Shown: positions 1 through 6,870, numbered from the stretch's first letter. The stretch is 12,500 nt of DNA from Hirudo medicinalis (GCA_011800805.1 MPNW01001538.1:15519-28018); one strand, 5' to 3'. The notes: generated by a model from the sequence alone, not told the origin. Made by a program: numbers and translations.

Positions 1-120
1 CATTGACCTCATTAATATTCATTGTCCAATGAGATTAAGAGGTCGCGGATATTAATAGAATGAGGCATTTACCGGCCCAATGTTTACGAGACCCTGATGA
101 ATATTCAATGAGGCGAAAGT
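1..120. other. AT-rich unique DNA with an imperfect inverted repeat
   Basis: No gene is visible. The segment CCTCATTAATATTC at 7-20 is mirrored by GAATATTCAATGAGG at 99-113. The two are reverse complements apart from one extra base. A third related fragment, GATATTAATAGAATGAGG, lies near 48-65. The inverted arms enclose about 78 bp. This could be a small foldback or decayed MITE, but no target-site duplication is apparent and chance is not excluded in AT-rich DNA. Confidence 0.2.
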
Positions 121-202
121 AAACAAACTCCATCTTATCAAAACTCTCGCCTTTCCATCCCTCGGAACCTTTTCCAGCCATGTTATTTTTCACCTGGAGT
201 GG

Positions 203-317
203 AGATGATGATGATGATCACGTGAGGATCGCCATGTTGTTTATCATAACGATGTTCATTCGGTGATGACGATGATGATGATGATGGTGATGATGATGAC
301 GATGCTGATGATGATGC
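203..317. repeat. GAT/ATG trinucleotide microsatellite, interrupted
   Basis: Two blocks of GAT-type repeat (203-219 and 264-317) are separated by about 44 bp of unique sequence. The units vary as GAT, GAC and GGT. On the minus strand the array reads as a serine-rich open frame, which I treat as a by-product of the repeat. Confidence 0.9.
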
Positions 318-532
318 TAACAACGCAGTGGAAGCTGTTCTACCGAAACTCTTCCCAAGCCATTCCATGCATCCATCTCTGGACAGGATGACTTTATTAA
401 ATCAGGTAAGAAAGGATCTTGGATGAGATAAATTCTCCAATTTGTTTCCGTTGCTTGTTTTAAATTTCCTCCCGTGTTTCTCAGTTCCTCTCGGTGACTG
501 TCTTCGTATTGTTGGAGTTTGGGTTTTTTTTT

Positions 533-558
533 GGGGGGGGAAGGTGGGAGGGGTGGGG
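533..558 (+). other. G-quadruplex-capable G tract
   Basis: A run of eight G at 533-540 is followed by GGG at 546-548, GGGG at 550-553 and GGGG at 555-558. The loops are 5, 1 and 1 bases. This meets the usual rule of four G3+ runs with 1-7 base loops. A poly-T run precedes it directly. Folding is inferred, not shown. Confidence 0.6.
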
Positions 559-597
559 AGTGCGTAATGATTGTATTGGATACCTTGACCATCGTCT

Positions 598-690
598 TCG
601 TCGTCATCATCATCATCATCATCTTCTTCTTCTTCTTCTTCTTCTTCTTCTTCATCATCATCAGACTCATCGTCATCACCGTTATCACCA
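598..690. repeat. Compound TCA/CTT/CAT trinucleotide microsatellite
   Basis: A TCG/TCA block is followed by a pure CTT run at about 623-653 and then by a CAT block that degrades to CGT and CACC variants. Reading frames through it give poly-His, poly-Leu, poly-Phe or poly-Ile, so none has coding support. Confidence 0.9.
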
Positions 691-859
691 CCGTTAAGAC
701 TATTATCATCCTGACGTCAGGACAAAAAGATAATCATCGAATGAGGTTTGGATTTTCTCAGCAAAAAAAATGTAAAGAGAGGAAATTCTAACGTCTCTTG
801 TATCATCCTTTAATCTCCTACAGATTTAACAATTTTTGCCTTCCAAAGATTTTTTTCCC

Positions 860-1034
860 TCACTCACCCATGCACGCCACCACTCACTCACTCACTCACT
901 CACTCACTCATTCGCTCACCCACCCACACACTCACTCATCCACCCACCCATACACTCAGTCATTCGCTCACCCACCTACTCACTCACTCACTCACTCACT
1001 CACCAATGCACTTAATCATTCACTCACTCTCACC
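860..1034. repeat. TCAC-type tetranucleotide array with an internal duplication
   Basis: Perfect CACT runs alternate with variant units (CATT, CGCT, CACC, CATC). The 16-bp string CATTCGCTCACCCACC occurs at 909-924 and again at 961-976, so variant units have been copied as a 52-bp block. The His/Ser/Thr-rich frame through it is a repeat artefact. Confidence 0.85.
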
Positions 1035-1560
1035 AGGCGTTGCCGAACACAGGTCTTAACCATAACTATGGCCAAATCAACGTCCGTCAATGTAAACGTC
1101 TTCATGAAAATAATTACGAGAGCATCATTATCATGACCGGTAAATTATACTCGGCGCCGTCATAATTTCTATTCATAATTTCTTGTGCAGATAATTTGTC
1201 GAGGAAAAATTATTATATAATAATTGTCCTGAGAAAATTAACCTGAGGTTTGCAAACAAAACATTGGAATAAACGAGTAAATAAAAAAGAATTTAGGAAA
1301 ATATTATGAGAACATGATAATGCACCTTAAATTCAAAGTGATGAATTGTATCGAATGACGAATTGCGTCACGCAAGATTGCAGTGCATCAATGTCAGGTG
1401 TGGGTCGGATTAAACATAAAAATTATTTATTATCGGTTTATTATTTATTATTGATTAATAATTAAGGAAATCGTATTAATTAATCTAGGTGAATTGCGAT
1501 TCTTCGATCAAAATAGACATTTTTAAAGACTCCACAATTCCTTCCGAACATCCGACGTGC
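1035..1560. other. AT-rich stretch without a recognisable gene
   Basis: I see no open frame of note and no RNA gene. The stretch includes short ATTTATTATT-type runs near 1424-1455 and a TTATATAATAATT patch near 1210. It ends at a B-box-like motif described separately. Confidence 0.5.
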
Positions 1561-1563
1561 TAG

Positions 1564-1574
1564 GGTTCAAAACC
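1564..1574 (+). promoter_or_regulatory. Isolated Pol III B-box-like motif
   Basis: GGTTCAAAACC resembles the internal B box GGTTCGANTCC of tRNA genes. It is flanked by AGG and CCT, which could act as a short T-arm stem. No A box is visible about 44 bp upstream, where a tRNA or a tRNA-derived SINE would have one. This may be a decayed SINE fragment or chance. Confidence 0.15.
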
Positions 1575-1779
1575 TGCCTCCCGACCTGCGTCTAATTAGC
1601 CCCAAGATTAACGAGGCTTCGTGTTGAGGGCATTTGTCACCCACATTAATAGAATCTCCTCATTATGACCACCCAAAATTTCGCCCAGCCCACCCTTCCT
1701 CAACGGACGCACTATTGATTTTGGCAGACGATTCTTGGAGCTTTCCAAATCCGTGTTGACCTTCTAAGGTTTGACCTTG

Positions 1780-1822
1780 TATAAAATGATTGGAGCCATT
1801 TGGAGCGGGTCTCAACTCATTT
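1780..1822 (+). promoter_or_regulatory. Possible Pol II core promoter (TATA plus Inr-like)
   Basis: TATAAAA at 1780-1786 is followed by TCAACT (A at 1814) and TCATTT (A at 1819). The second matches the animal initiator pattern TCA-K-T-Y. The spacing from the TATA start to these A residues is 34 and 39 bp, slightly longer than the usual 30-31. The first downstream ATG is at 1894, but its frame soon runs into CT-rich and CAT repeats. Such motifs occur often by chance in AT-rich DNA. Confidence 0.2.
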
Positions 1823-1968
1823 CCACCATTTCCACCCAACAGGGGAGTATTTCCAGGTCGAGGATCCGAAGTTGGAAGATCGAAATAAGGAAGGATGCGT
1901 CGATGGATGGTGATTCGAAACAGCAGGTGCTGCTTCGTTTTTAGGCGTCTTTTTTTTGACCTTTCTTT

Positions 1969-2007
1969 GTCTCTCTCACTCTATCTCTCTATCTCTCCCT
2001 ATCTCTG
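1969..2007. repeat. CT/CTAT pyrimidine-rich microsatellite
   Basis: An interrupted CTCT/CTAT run follows a poly-T tract at about 1950-1958. The plus strand is nearly pure pyrimidine. No function is apparent. Confidence 0.7.
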
Positions 2008-2132
2008 CGTGCACCTGCTGGAACCTGATTCGCTCATCGTCACCTCGATTACTGAAAGTCTGTGTGTGCACCTTGATAACCATTCGCGTGGCCTTGACAT
2101 GTACAACGTGTCTTCGTTGACTCCATACACGA

Positions 2133-2169
2133 GATCATCATCATCATCGTCGTCATCATCATCATCATC

Positions 2170-2200
<31 letters not shown>

Positions 2201-2228
2201 TCGTCATCATCATCATCATCATCATCAA
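2133..2228. repeat. CAT/ATC trinucleotide microsatellite
   Basis: About 30 ATC units with scattered CGT and CACC variants. The plus frame is poly-Ser and the minus frame is poly-Asp or poly-Met, depending on phase. Open frames across it follow from the absence of stop codons in the repeat, not from coding. Confidence 0.95.
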
Positions 2229-2838
2229 CAACATTATAGGCACCATCCTCATCAGCAGCCGTCACTCCACATTCCATTGACATCTTTTCGAGACAGGAAC
2301 ACTCCAGGAGGACCAGAATCAACTCAGAAACAATGGCAGCATCGGAAGTCCTCTCAACAGAAAAATGATGTCCTTCAAGTGGAAAAGGATGTGGAAACGT
2401 CTCCGGAAGAAATGATGGAGACTAGCAATTCTCTCAATCCACCCTTCATTCCAGAAATGTTCAATTTTTCTTCTTCTTCTTTCTTTCTTTCTTTCTTTCG
2501 TTCATTCTCCAGAGCAAGCCATCCATCCATCTATACCGTCTTTATCCGGTTGTATCACTCGAATCGTGCAAAGAAAGTCAAGGCTCGGTTTTGTTTGTAA
2601 GGACTTTGCATGTCATCTGTCATAATCGGTCATTTGGTGTATGACCGTGCCTTGTGGAAAACATTCCCTAGTGAGCTTTTACCCACTTTTTTCGGAGGAC
2701 AACCGGGATGAACCAAGGAGACGACGAGAATGCGTTGGGGACGCATTGATCATGCACTGGCCATGCATTAGTGAATGCTTTGAATTTACTCTTTCTTAAA
2801 TATTTAAGCAGCGGTGATGATGAACGTTTGAGAATTAT
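2229..2838. other. Region without a supported gene; short TTC/TTTC array inside
   Basis: A plus-strand open frame covers about 2277-2600 but has no ATG near its start. Its last third is the TTC/TTTC microsatellite at 2469-2506 plus a CATC run at 2519-2531. The part before that is charged and polar. I found no domain motif or splice context that supports an exon. The remainder, 2600-2838, shows nothing recognisable. Confidence 0.4.
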
Positions 2839-2906
2839 GAAATATTTATTATTATGGAATATTTATTATTATGAAATAATTATTATTATGAAATATTTAT
2901 TATTAT
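2839..2906 (+). repeat. Four tandem copies of a 17-bp AT-rich unit
   Basis: The unit GAAATATTTATTATTAT is repeated head to tail at 2839-2855, 2856-2872, 2873-2889 and 2890-2906. Copies 1 and 4 are identical and copies 2 and 3 each differ by one base. The high identity suggests recent expansion. Confidence 0.9.
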
Positions 2907-3182
2907 GATGAGTGGAAATTATTCGACGTGTAAATTCAGTCATCGTGCTCTCCAGTTGGTCAAATCCACCCGCTAACCCAAGAGGGCTGAGGAGTTTCTG
3001 ATGGCGATTGTTTCCAAAAATTGTTTCAAACAATGTCATATCCACCGATTCGCAAATCCATGTTCGTCGTTCAGGAAATTATATCCGCGTCAAAATAGAC
3101 ATGTCATGCTGTGGAATGTCTCTGAGGAAGAATTTGGAAAATGAAAATACAAAGTAAAAAAAAAACATGTTTTTAGATAAAT
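2907..3182. other. Unique sequence, nothing recognised
   Basis: Short open frames only. A poly-A run near 3157-3165 sits in a small palindromic context, next to ACATGTTTTT. I see no gene, RNA or repeat array. Confidence 0.4.
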
Positions 3183-3189
3183 CACTTTA

Positions 3190-3202
3190 GTGGCTGAGCG
3201 GA
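3190..3202 (+). promoter_or_regulatory. A-box-like Pol III motif (SINE fragment?)
   Basis: GTGGCTGAGCGGA matches the A-box type of tRNA-Ser/Leu genes (TGGCNNAGYGG). A credible B box does not follow at the expected distance, where the sequence becomes T-rich. This is probably the 5' remnant of a tRNA-derived SINE, or chance. Confidence 0.25.
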
Positions 3203-3270
3203 TGAATTTAGAGCCTTCCGAGAGCAAGTGAGGGAGGAGTTTTTAGTTTTTGAGAAATCTCCGTGTGTGC

Positions 3271-3272
<2 letters not shown>

Positions 3273-3308
<36 letters not shown>
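3273..3308. repeat. (GT)18 dinucleotide microsatellite
   Basis: Eighteen uninterrupted GT units, preceded by the broken run CCGTGTGTGCC. This is the only long dinucleotide array in the window, whereas tri- and tetranucleotide arrays are numerous. Confidence 0.97.
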
Positions 3309-3311
<3 letters not shown>

Positions 3312-3357
3312 ATTTCTATGTGTGTTTAGGTTCACAAACAGTGATAAAAATAATTTT

Positions 3358-3422
3358 AAAAAAATAATAATAATAAAAATAATAATAATAAAAATAATAA
3401 TAACAATAGCAACAATAATAAT
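3358..3422. repeat. AAT-type microsatellite with AAAT interruptions
   Basis: AAT units are interrupted by AAAAAT and AAC variants. The array lies about 50 bp after the GT array. It reads as poly-Lys/Ile or poly-Asn by frame, with no coding support. Confidence 0.9.
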
Positions 3423-3467
3423 CCTCTTCCAGGTCGTGAAAACATGGCATTCGACCTTCTGGTAGCA

Positions 3468-3481
3468 GGATTTGAACTCGA
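3468..3481 (-). promoter_or_regulatory. Minus-strand B-box-like motif (SINE fragment?)
   Basis: Read on the minus strand this is CGAGTTCAAATCCT, close to the Pol III B box and followed by TGCTACC, as in a tRNA T-arm. The expected A box upstream (plus positions near 3525) is not clear, although the string ACGATTG found there also occurs in the A-box region of the better SINE at 5252-5444. It may be a degraded relative of that element. Confidence 0.25.
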
Positions 3482-3583
3482 GAGCTGTTTGTTGTTTCAA
3501 GTTCGCAGAATAAATTCTCAATCGTTGTCGAATTTCAGAGTGAAAGCAGAGGTCAATTCCGTCCTCTGTGGAAGACGTATTTT

Positions 3584-3677
3584 TCATTCATTTATTTGTT
3601 CATTCATTCATTCATGCATTCATTCACTCACTCATTCGTTCATTCATTCATGCATTCATTCACTCACTCATTCACTC
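3584..3677. repeat. TTCA tetranucleotide array with a near-duplicated 36/40-bp block
   Basis: The array contains two copies of a compound block made of GTTCATTC..., then ATGCATTC..., then CACTCACTCATTC. They lie at 3598-3637 (40 bp) and 3638-3673 (36 bp) and differ by a single 4-bp unit. The array therefore grew partly by copying multi-unit blocks. Confidence 0.9.
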
Positions 3678-3918
3678 TCCGTTCGTTGCCTCCATTCACA
3701 GGACGTGGAATGAAGCCCAAAAAAAAAACGCTTGGAAACGGACGGATGTGTTCGTAGGGAAGAAATATTAAGTTTCACGTTCTCCTCCCGGCCATGGTTG
3801 CCTCTTTCAATTGCAAATGACCCTCATCAACAATTCAAATTGTTTCCAACCAGAACCCAACTCCAAGTCATCGTTGATGGAATTGGATCAATTCAGAGTC
3901 GATTAAAAATATCGTGAA

Positions 3919-4302
3919 ATGCATGGATGAATGAATGCACGGATGTATGGATGCATGGATGTATGGATGCATGGATGAATGAATGCATGGATGTATGAAT
4001 GCATGGATGTATGAATGTATGGATGGATGGATGCATGGATGTATGAATGCATGGATGTATGAATGCATGGATGAATGAATGCATGGATGTATGAATGCAT
4101 GGATGTATGAATGCATGGATGGATGGATGCATGGATGGATGGATGCATGGATGAATGAATGCATGGATGGATGGATGCATGGATGGATGGATGCATGGAT
4201 GGATGGATGCATGGATGAATGAATGCATGGATGGATGAATGCATGGATGGATGGATGCATGGATGAATTAATGCATGGATGTATGAATGCATGAATGGAC
4301 GG
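3919..4302 (+). repeat. Minisatellite: 24 tandem 16-bp units with a 48-bp higher-order pattern
   Basis: The array holds exactly 24 units of 16 bp (384 bp) with no register slip. The consensus is ATGCATGGATG-N-ATG-R. Three main unit types differ at positions 12 and 16: A-type (ATGAATGA ending), T-type (ATGTATGA ending) and G-type (ATGGATGG ending). In order the units read A T T A T T g T T A T T G G A G G G A G G A T x. The first twelve form four 48-bp trimers, and the later ones switch to A followed by two or three G-types. Almost every unit has the palindrome ATGCAT. All three minus frames stay open and give a Met-His-Pro/Ser-Ile-His peptide, because 16 bp rotates the frame and no unit contains a stop on that strand. 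I regard that as an artefact. Confidence 0.97.
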
Positions 4303-4703
4303 ATCTTAGAAATGTGTTTCTGATTGCTACATAAGCCGCTATTATGATAATGCTAAATTACTGTAAGCAAGAACAAGCAGATGGAGTTTACGACCGATTT
4401 ATTACAAATTACAAAAGAGTAAACTCCATTACCAAAACCAACGATACTCATTGTTCTTTGAGCATGCCCTAATTTTGAAAAGGTCCTAAAATGTCAACAT
4501 GCATTGGAGGCTTCTCATCAGTGCAACACTGAGAACATGCGATCCTGTTCGACGTTTCGACAAATTGCCCAAAGGTCCGAATCATCCTAATTATGCCATT
4601 AAAATTTGCATAATTAAAATTAATTATGCCACGGACTTAAAATAAAAATAATAAATAATTCTGCGGAATTATCACCTCCATTCACTGCAGCAGACTGGAA
4701 TGA
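4303..4703. other. AT-rich region, no gene recognised
   Basis: A 17-base-scale inverted similarity is visible: ATGGAGTTTACGACC at 4381-4395 against AGTAAACTCCAT at 4419-4430, about 12 bp of AGTAAACTCCAT-type stem. Around 4600-4660 there are repeated TTAATTATGCC/AATAAT runs. TTCACTGCAG at 4681-4690 resembles a splice acceptor just before the next open frame, but the frame that follows has a stop at 4701. Confidence 0.35.
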
Positions 4704-5066
4704 CGGACAGATGGACGGAAGAGCTGGAAAGAAGAGCTGAGAATCTGCAGAGGTGTAACGAAGCCACTTAAACTCGGTGAAAAGCCGACAGTTCCAGAGG
4801 GAGTCATAAAATCAACAGCCTCTGTCCAGATGGGATCCACTTCAATGAGATTCATGGCGGAAAGGAAAACCTCTTACAAACTAGAAGACTTTTCAACCGA
4901 CAGAGAAATACACACAAAGAGTGGAAAAGATTTTTCCGGAAAGAGTTTCAATGCAATTTCGGCAACATTCTCCAGCAGCTCTCGACAACAGCTCCTTATC
5001 CATCAATCGACGGTAGCCAACAACTGGAGTCTTCAGTCCACGTCTTTCCAATCACTTGGAAAGGTA
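4704..5066 (+). CDS. Weak candidate exon, unknown protein (121 codons)
   Basis: I do not recognise this product. One frame stays open from after a TGA at 4701-4703 to a TGA at 5067-5069, and the first internal ATG is at 4830. The open stretch contains no simple repeat, unlike most open frames here. The peptide is hydrophilic and rich in Ser, Lys and Thr, with a short SSSS run near the C-terminal third and no membrane segment or catalytic motif. The frame ends at CTTGGAAAG|GTATGAGT (junction 5063/5064), which resembles a splice donor, and stops two codons later, as expected if the exon ended there. Possible acceptors upstream include CTGCAG at about 4745-4750. A chance open frame is quite possible. 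Confidence 0.2.
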
Positions 5067-5242
5067 TGAGTGCCAGTCAGGTATGCGCCAAGAAGCAATA
5101 ATCGAACAGAAGAAAAAGAAGAAAAAGTCTCAGAAATTTCAGTGAGGAAAAAGCAAAAACAGTCGGCAAATAGTTGGATAATTAAAGCAAATGCACGACC
5201 GAAAATGTGAGACTATTATCAGATCCTTATCAGATCCCACTT

Positions 5243-5251
5243 GATATTAGT
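5243..5251 (+). repeat. Left near-direct repeat (possible target-site duplication)
   Basis: GATATTAGT here pairs with GATATCAGT at 5445-5453, matching 8 of 9 bases. The two exactly bracket the SINE-like element on the minus strand, as target-site duplications from retroposition do. A 9-bp AT-rich match alone would be weak. Its position at both predicted ends adds weight. Confidence 0.45.
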
Positions 5252-5444
5252 AACTGTAACTGTAGTTCATTTGTGTAGCGCAATATGCGTGGCGTAAGAG
5301 GCGCTGTTTATTAGCTATTTATATTTATGTGGCGCTCTTTCTCAAGGGCGCTCGGGGCAGTGCAAGCTGGGTTTCGAACGCGACACCCTTTACTGCCGAA
5401 CGTGGGCATGCAATCGTCTGAGTTGACTGGAATCTGATAAAAAC
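5252..5444 (-). mobile_element. tRNA-derived SINE-like retroposon (about 193 bp)
   Basis: Read on the minus strand from 5444 to 5252, this has a tRNA-like head. The A-box region AACTCAGACGATTG (plus 5411-5424) resembles tRNA AGCTCAGTTGGTAG. The B box CGTTCGAAACC (plus 5370-5380) is preceded by GGGTGTCG, like the variable loop and T-arm of a tRNA. The two boxes start 44 bp apart, the normal tRNA spacing. The body has two GCGCC...GCGC(C/T)ACA(T/C)AAAT blocks (plus about 5310-5352 and 5262-5304). These recall, from memory, the GCGCTATATAAAT-type tails of many animal retroposons. The 3' end is a short ACAGTT repeat, and 9-bp near-direct repeats flank the whole. Being non-autonomous, it would rely on a LINE for movement. 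I cannot name the family. Confidence 0.6.
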
Positions 5445-5453
5445 GATATCAGT
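5445..5453 (+). repeat. Right near-direct repeat (possible target-site duplication)
   Basis: GATATCAGT, the partner of GATATTAGT at 5243-5251. One mismatch is compatible with an old insertion. Confidence 0.45.
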
Positions 5454-5541
5454 CCACAAATGATAAGATATTCTAGATAAATCACCATTTAAATCAGTTA
5501 ATGATAAATTATGAATGATAATGATAAATTAAGCACTTATA

Positions 5542-5602
5542 GTCGTCGTCTTCATCATCGTCGTCATCATAATCATCATCACCATCATCGTCGTCATCAT
5601 TA
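5542..5602. repeat. TCG/CAT trinucleotide array with a 30-bp block duplication
   Basis: CATCATCGTCGTCATCAT occurs at 5553-5570 and again at 5583-5600, exactly 30 bp apart, separated by AATCATCATCAC. The array is therefore two copies of a 30-bp compound block. Confidence 0.85.
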
Positions 5603-5948
5603 TTAAATTTATAATTAATATATTTATTATTACTGTTATAAATTCATTACTGTTATCAGCCAGTGACCTAAATGTGAAGCATATCTTGTTCATTCTGTTG
5701 GGGATCTTGGACTGAATTCAGATCATAAAAATCCACTTCAATAATTTATGAAATAAAAATAATTTTCCAAGATCTCAAGTCGGATTTTTTTTATTATCAA
5801 CGTGTTTTCAATTGATTTCCCAGAAAATAGTGAAATATCAAATTAAATGGGGAAATTTTACTCTTTCTAGAGAGGAGAAACTGCCTATAAAAAAAAAACA
5901 TTTGTGATAAAATGAGAAAGCTTAATACAACTTATGTGTCCGAATTCG
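5603..5948. other. AT-rich region, no gene recognised
   Basis: The sequence is mostly A and T with short ATTAATATATTTATTATT patches near 5607-5630 and homopolymer T and A runs. No open frame of interest and no RNA signature is seen. Confidence 0.45.
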
Positions 5949-6057
5949 CTCAGTCACTCACCCAGTCACTCACTCATTCAGTCACTCAGTCGGTCACACA
6001 GTCAGTCACTCACTTACTTACTCATCCATTCGCTCACTCACTCACTCACTCACTCAG
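5949..6057. repeat. TCAC/TCAG tetranucleotide array
   Basis: Units CACT, CAGT, CATT, CTTA and CGGT are intermixed, ending in a purer CACT run at 6032-6055. It is compositionally the sister of the array at 860-1034. Confidence 0.85.
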
Positions 6058-6198
6058 GGTTAATTTAGTGTGGGATTAAAAAATGTGGAATAAAAGATGC
6101 GACTCTGAAAGGGGCCGCGAATATTTCATGTTAATCCACGCGAAGGCAGTGAAAGTCCTTATCCATCATTCCAGCGAACTGCTCGGAAATTCTTCCTC

Positions 6199-6228
6199 GG
6201 GAAGGGGTATGGGAGAGGTGGGGTGGGG
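6199..6228 (+). other. G-quadruplex-capable G tract
   Basis: G runs lie at 6199-6201, 6204-6207, 6211-6213, 6220-6223 and 6225-6228, with loops of 2, 3, 6 and 1 bases. Five runs give more than one way to choose four tracts. The motif rule is met. Structure formation is inferred. Confidence 0.55.
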
Positions 6229-6361
6229 AGGTATTGTGAGTTGGCGGAGTAATCGGGCCAAGATAGACACCGTTCTGCTGGTGCTGGTGCTGGTGTGGAG
6301 ACGAATGAGAGGGAAAGTAATACTGAGACAGAAAGTGGAGCAGATGGAAAGGAATTAGAGG

Positions 6362-6461
6362 CTGGATGAATGGGCCGTGGGATCACCGAATGCAAGACAA
6401 ATGGATGGAGGAGAAATGGAAAAAAGAAGATTGAAAGATGATGGAGGACCGATGGATGGAG
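6362..6461. repeat. Dispersed GGATG/ATGGA-rich purine tract
   Basis: Short ATGGATGGA clusters at about 6400-6420 and 6450-6460 lie in A/G-rich sequence. They look like a degraded or seeding ATGG repeat and are much less regular than the array at 3919-4302. Confidence 0.45.
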
Positions 6462-6483
6462 TGAGAGAAGTTTGGGACTTTAA

Positions 6484-6870
6484 ATGACGGTTCAGTTGGG
6501 ATCAGTCGGTCGGTGGATGCTTGTGTCTTCCGTTATGTTTCAGGCAGGAACCACGTCAAGCAACAACAACAACAACAACAACATATTTTACCAACAAAGA
6601 CAACAACACATCGCTCAGATAACGAGACAGACAGAGGAGATAAAACCTACGCTCAACCGAGGATTGATAAAAATTGAACAAGACGTCACGTGTTCTTATC
6701 AGTGGGGGGATGGACTGGTGTATGGATGGGTGGATGGACTGGTGGATGGACTGGTGCTTGGACTGGTGGAGCAGATGGATGGAAGGATGGATGATCATGT
6801 GGATGAATATACGGATGAATTTATACAAATAGATGAGCGATTGAATCATCATCGTCATCATCATCATCGA
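6484..6870 (+). CDS. Weak ORF candidate built largely from repeats (129 codons)
   Basis: An ATG-initiated frame of 129 codons ends at TAA 6871-6873. I do not recognise it. About half is repeat-derived: a poly-Asn run from the AAC array (6560-6583), a DGLV-type tetrapeptide series from a 12-bp tandem repeat (6705-6776), an acidic stretch from ATGGATG units, and a terminal His run from a CATCAT array. The first 25 residues are mildly hydrophobic (WMLVSSVMF) and could suggest a signal sequence, but no cleavage site is convincing. Chance openness through repeats is the simplest explanation. A gene made of such repeats is possible but unsupported. Confidence 0.12.
6560..6583. repeat. (AAC)8 trinucleotide microsatellite
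   Basis: Eight CAA/AAC units are followed by looser ACAAAGACAACAACAC sequence to about 6608. Confidence 0.85.
6705..6776 (+). repeat. Six tandem copies of a 12-bp unit
   Basis: The consensus GGTGGATGGACT repeats in exact 12-bp register at 6705, 6717, 6729, 6741, 6753 and 6765. Copies 3 and 4 are identical and the outer copies are diverged. The unit is a multiple of three, so in the overlapping plus frame it encodes a D-G-L-V tetrapeptide series. Confidence 0.85.
6846..6870. repeat. Short CAT/CGT microsatellite
   Basis: About eight CAT-type units with one CGT, ending in CGATAA. Confidence 0.7.

Noticed and set aside
1999..2322. Poly-Asp and poly-Ser open frames on both strands across the CAT array
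   Set aside because: Trinucleotide arrays without stop codons open all frames. There is no ATG context, flanking domain or splice support.
3250..3465. Plus-strand ORF with alternating Cys-Val and Ile-Ile-Lys runs
   Set aside because: Cys-Val comes from (GT)18 and the Ile/Lys run from the AAT array, so it is not a cysteine-rich protein.
3868..4292. Three overlapping minus-strand ORFs of 111-130 codons giving His/Ile/Met/Pro-rich repeat peptides
   Set aside because: They are the same 16-bp repeat read in three phases. The repeat has no stop codon on that strand, so all frames stay open automatically.
3919..4302. CRISPR-like or phage-like repeat array
   Set aside because: There are no unique spacers between the units, the period is only 16 bp, and the surroundings are eukaryotic.
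5252..5275. Telomere-like hexamer repeat (GTAACT-type)
   Set aside because: Only about two and a half units are present, and it sits at the predicted 3' end of a SINE, where short tail repeats are expected.
5370..5424. A functional tRNA gene on the minus strand
   Set aside because: The A and B boxes are tRNA-like, but the acceptor and anticodon stems do not pair convincingly, and a retroposon body with flanking repeats follows.
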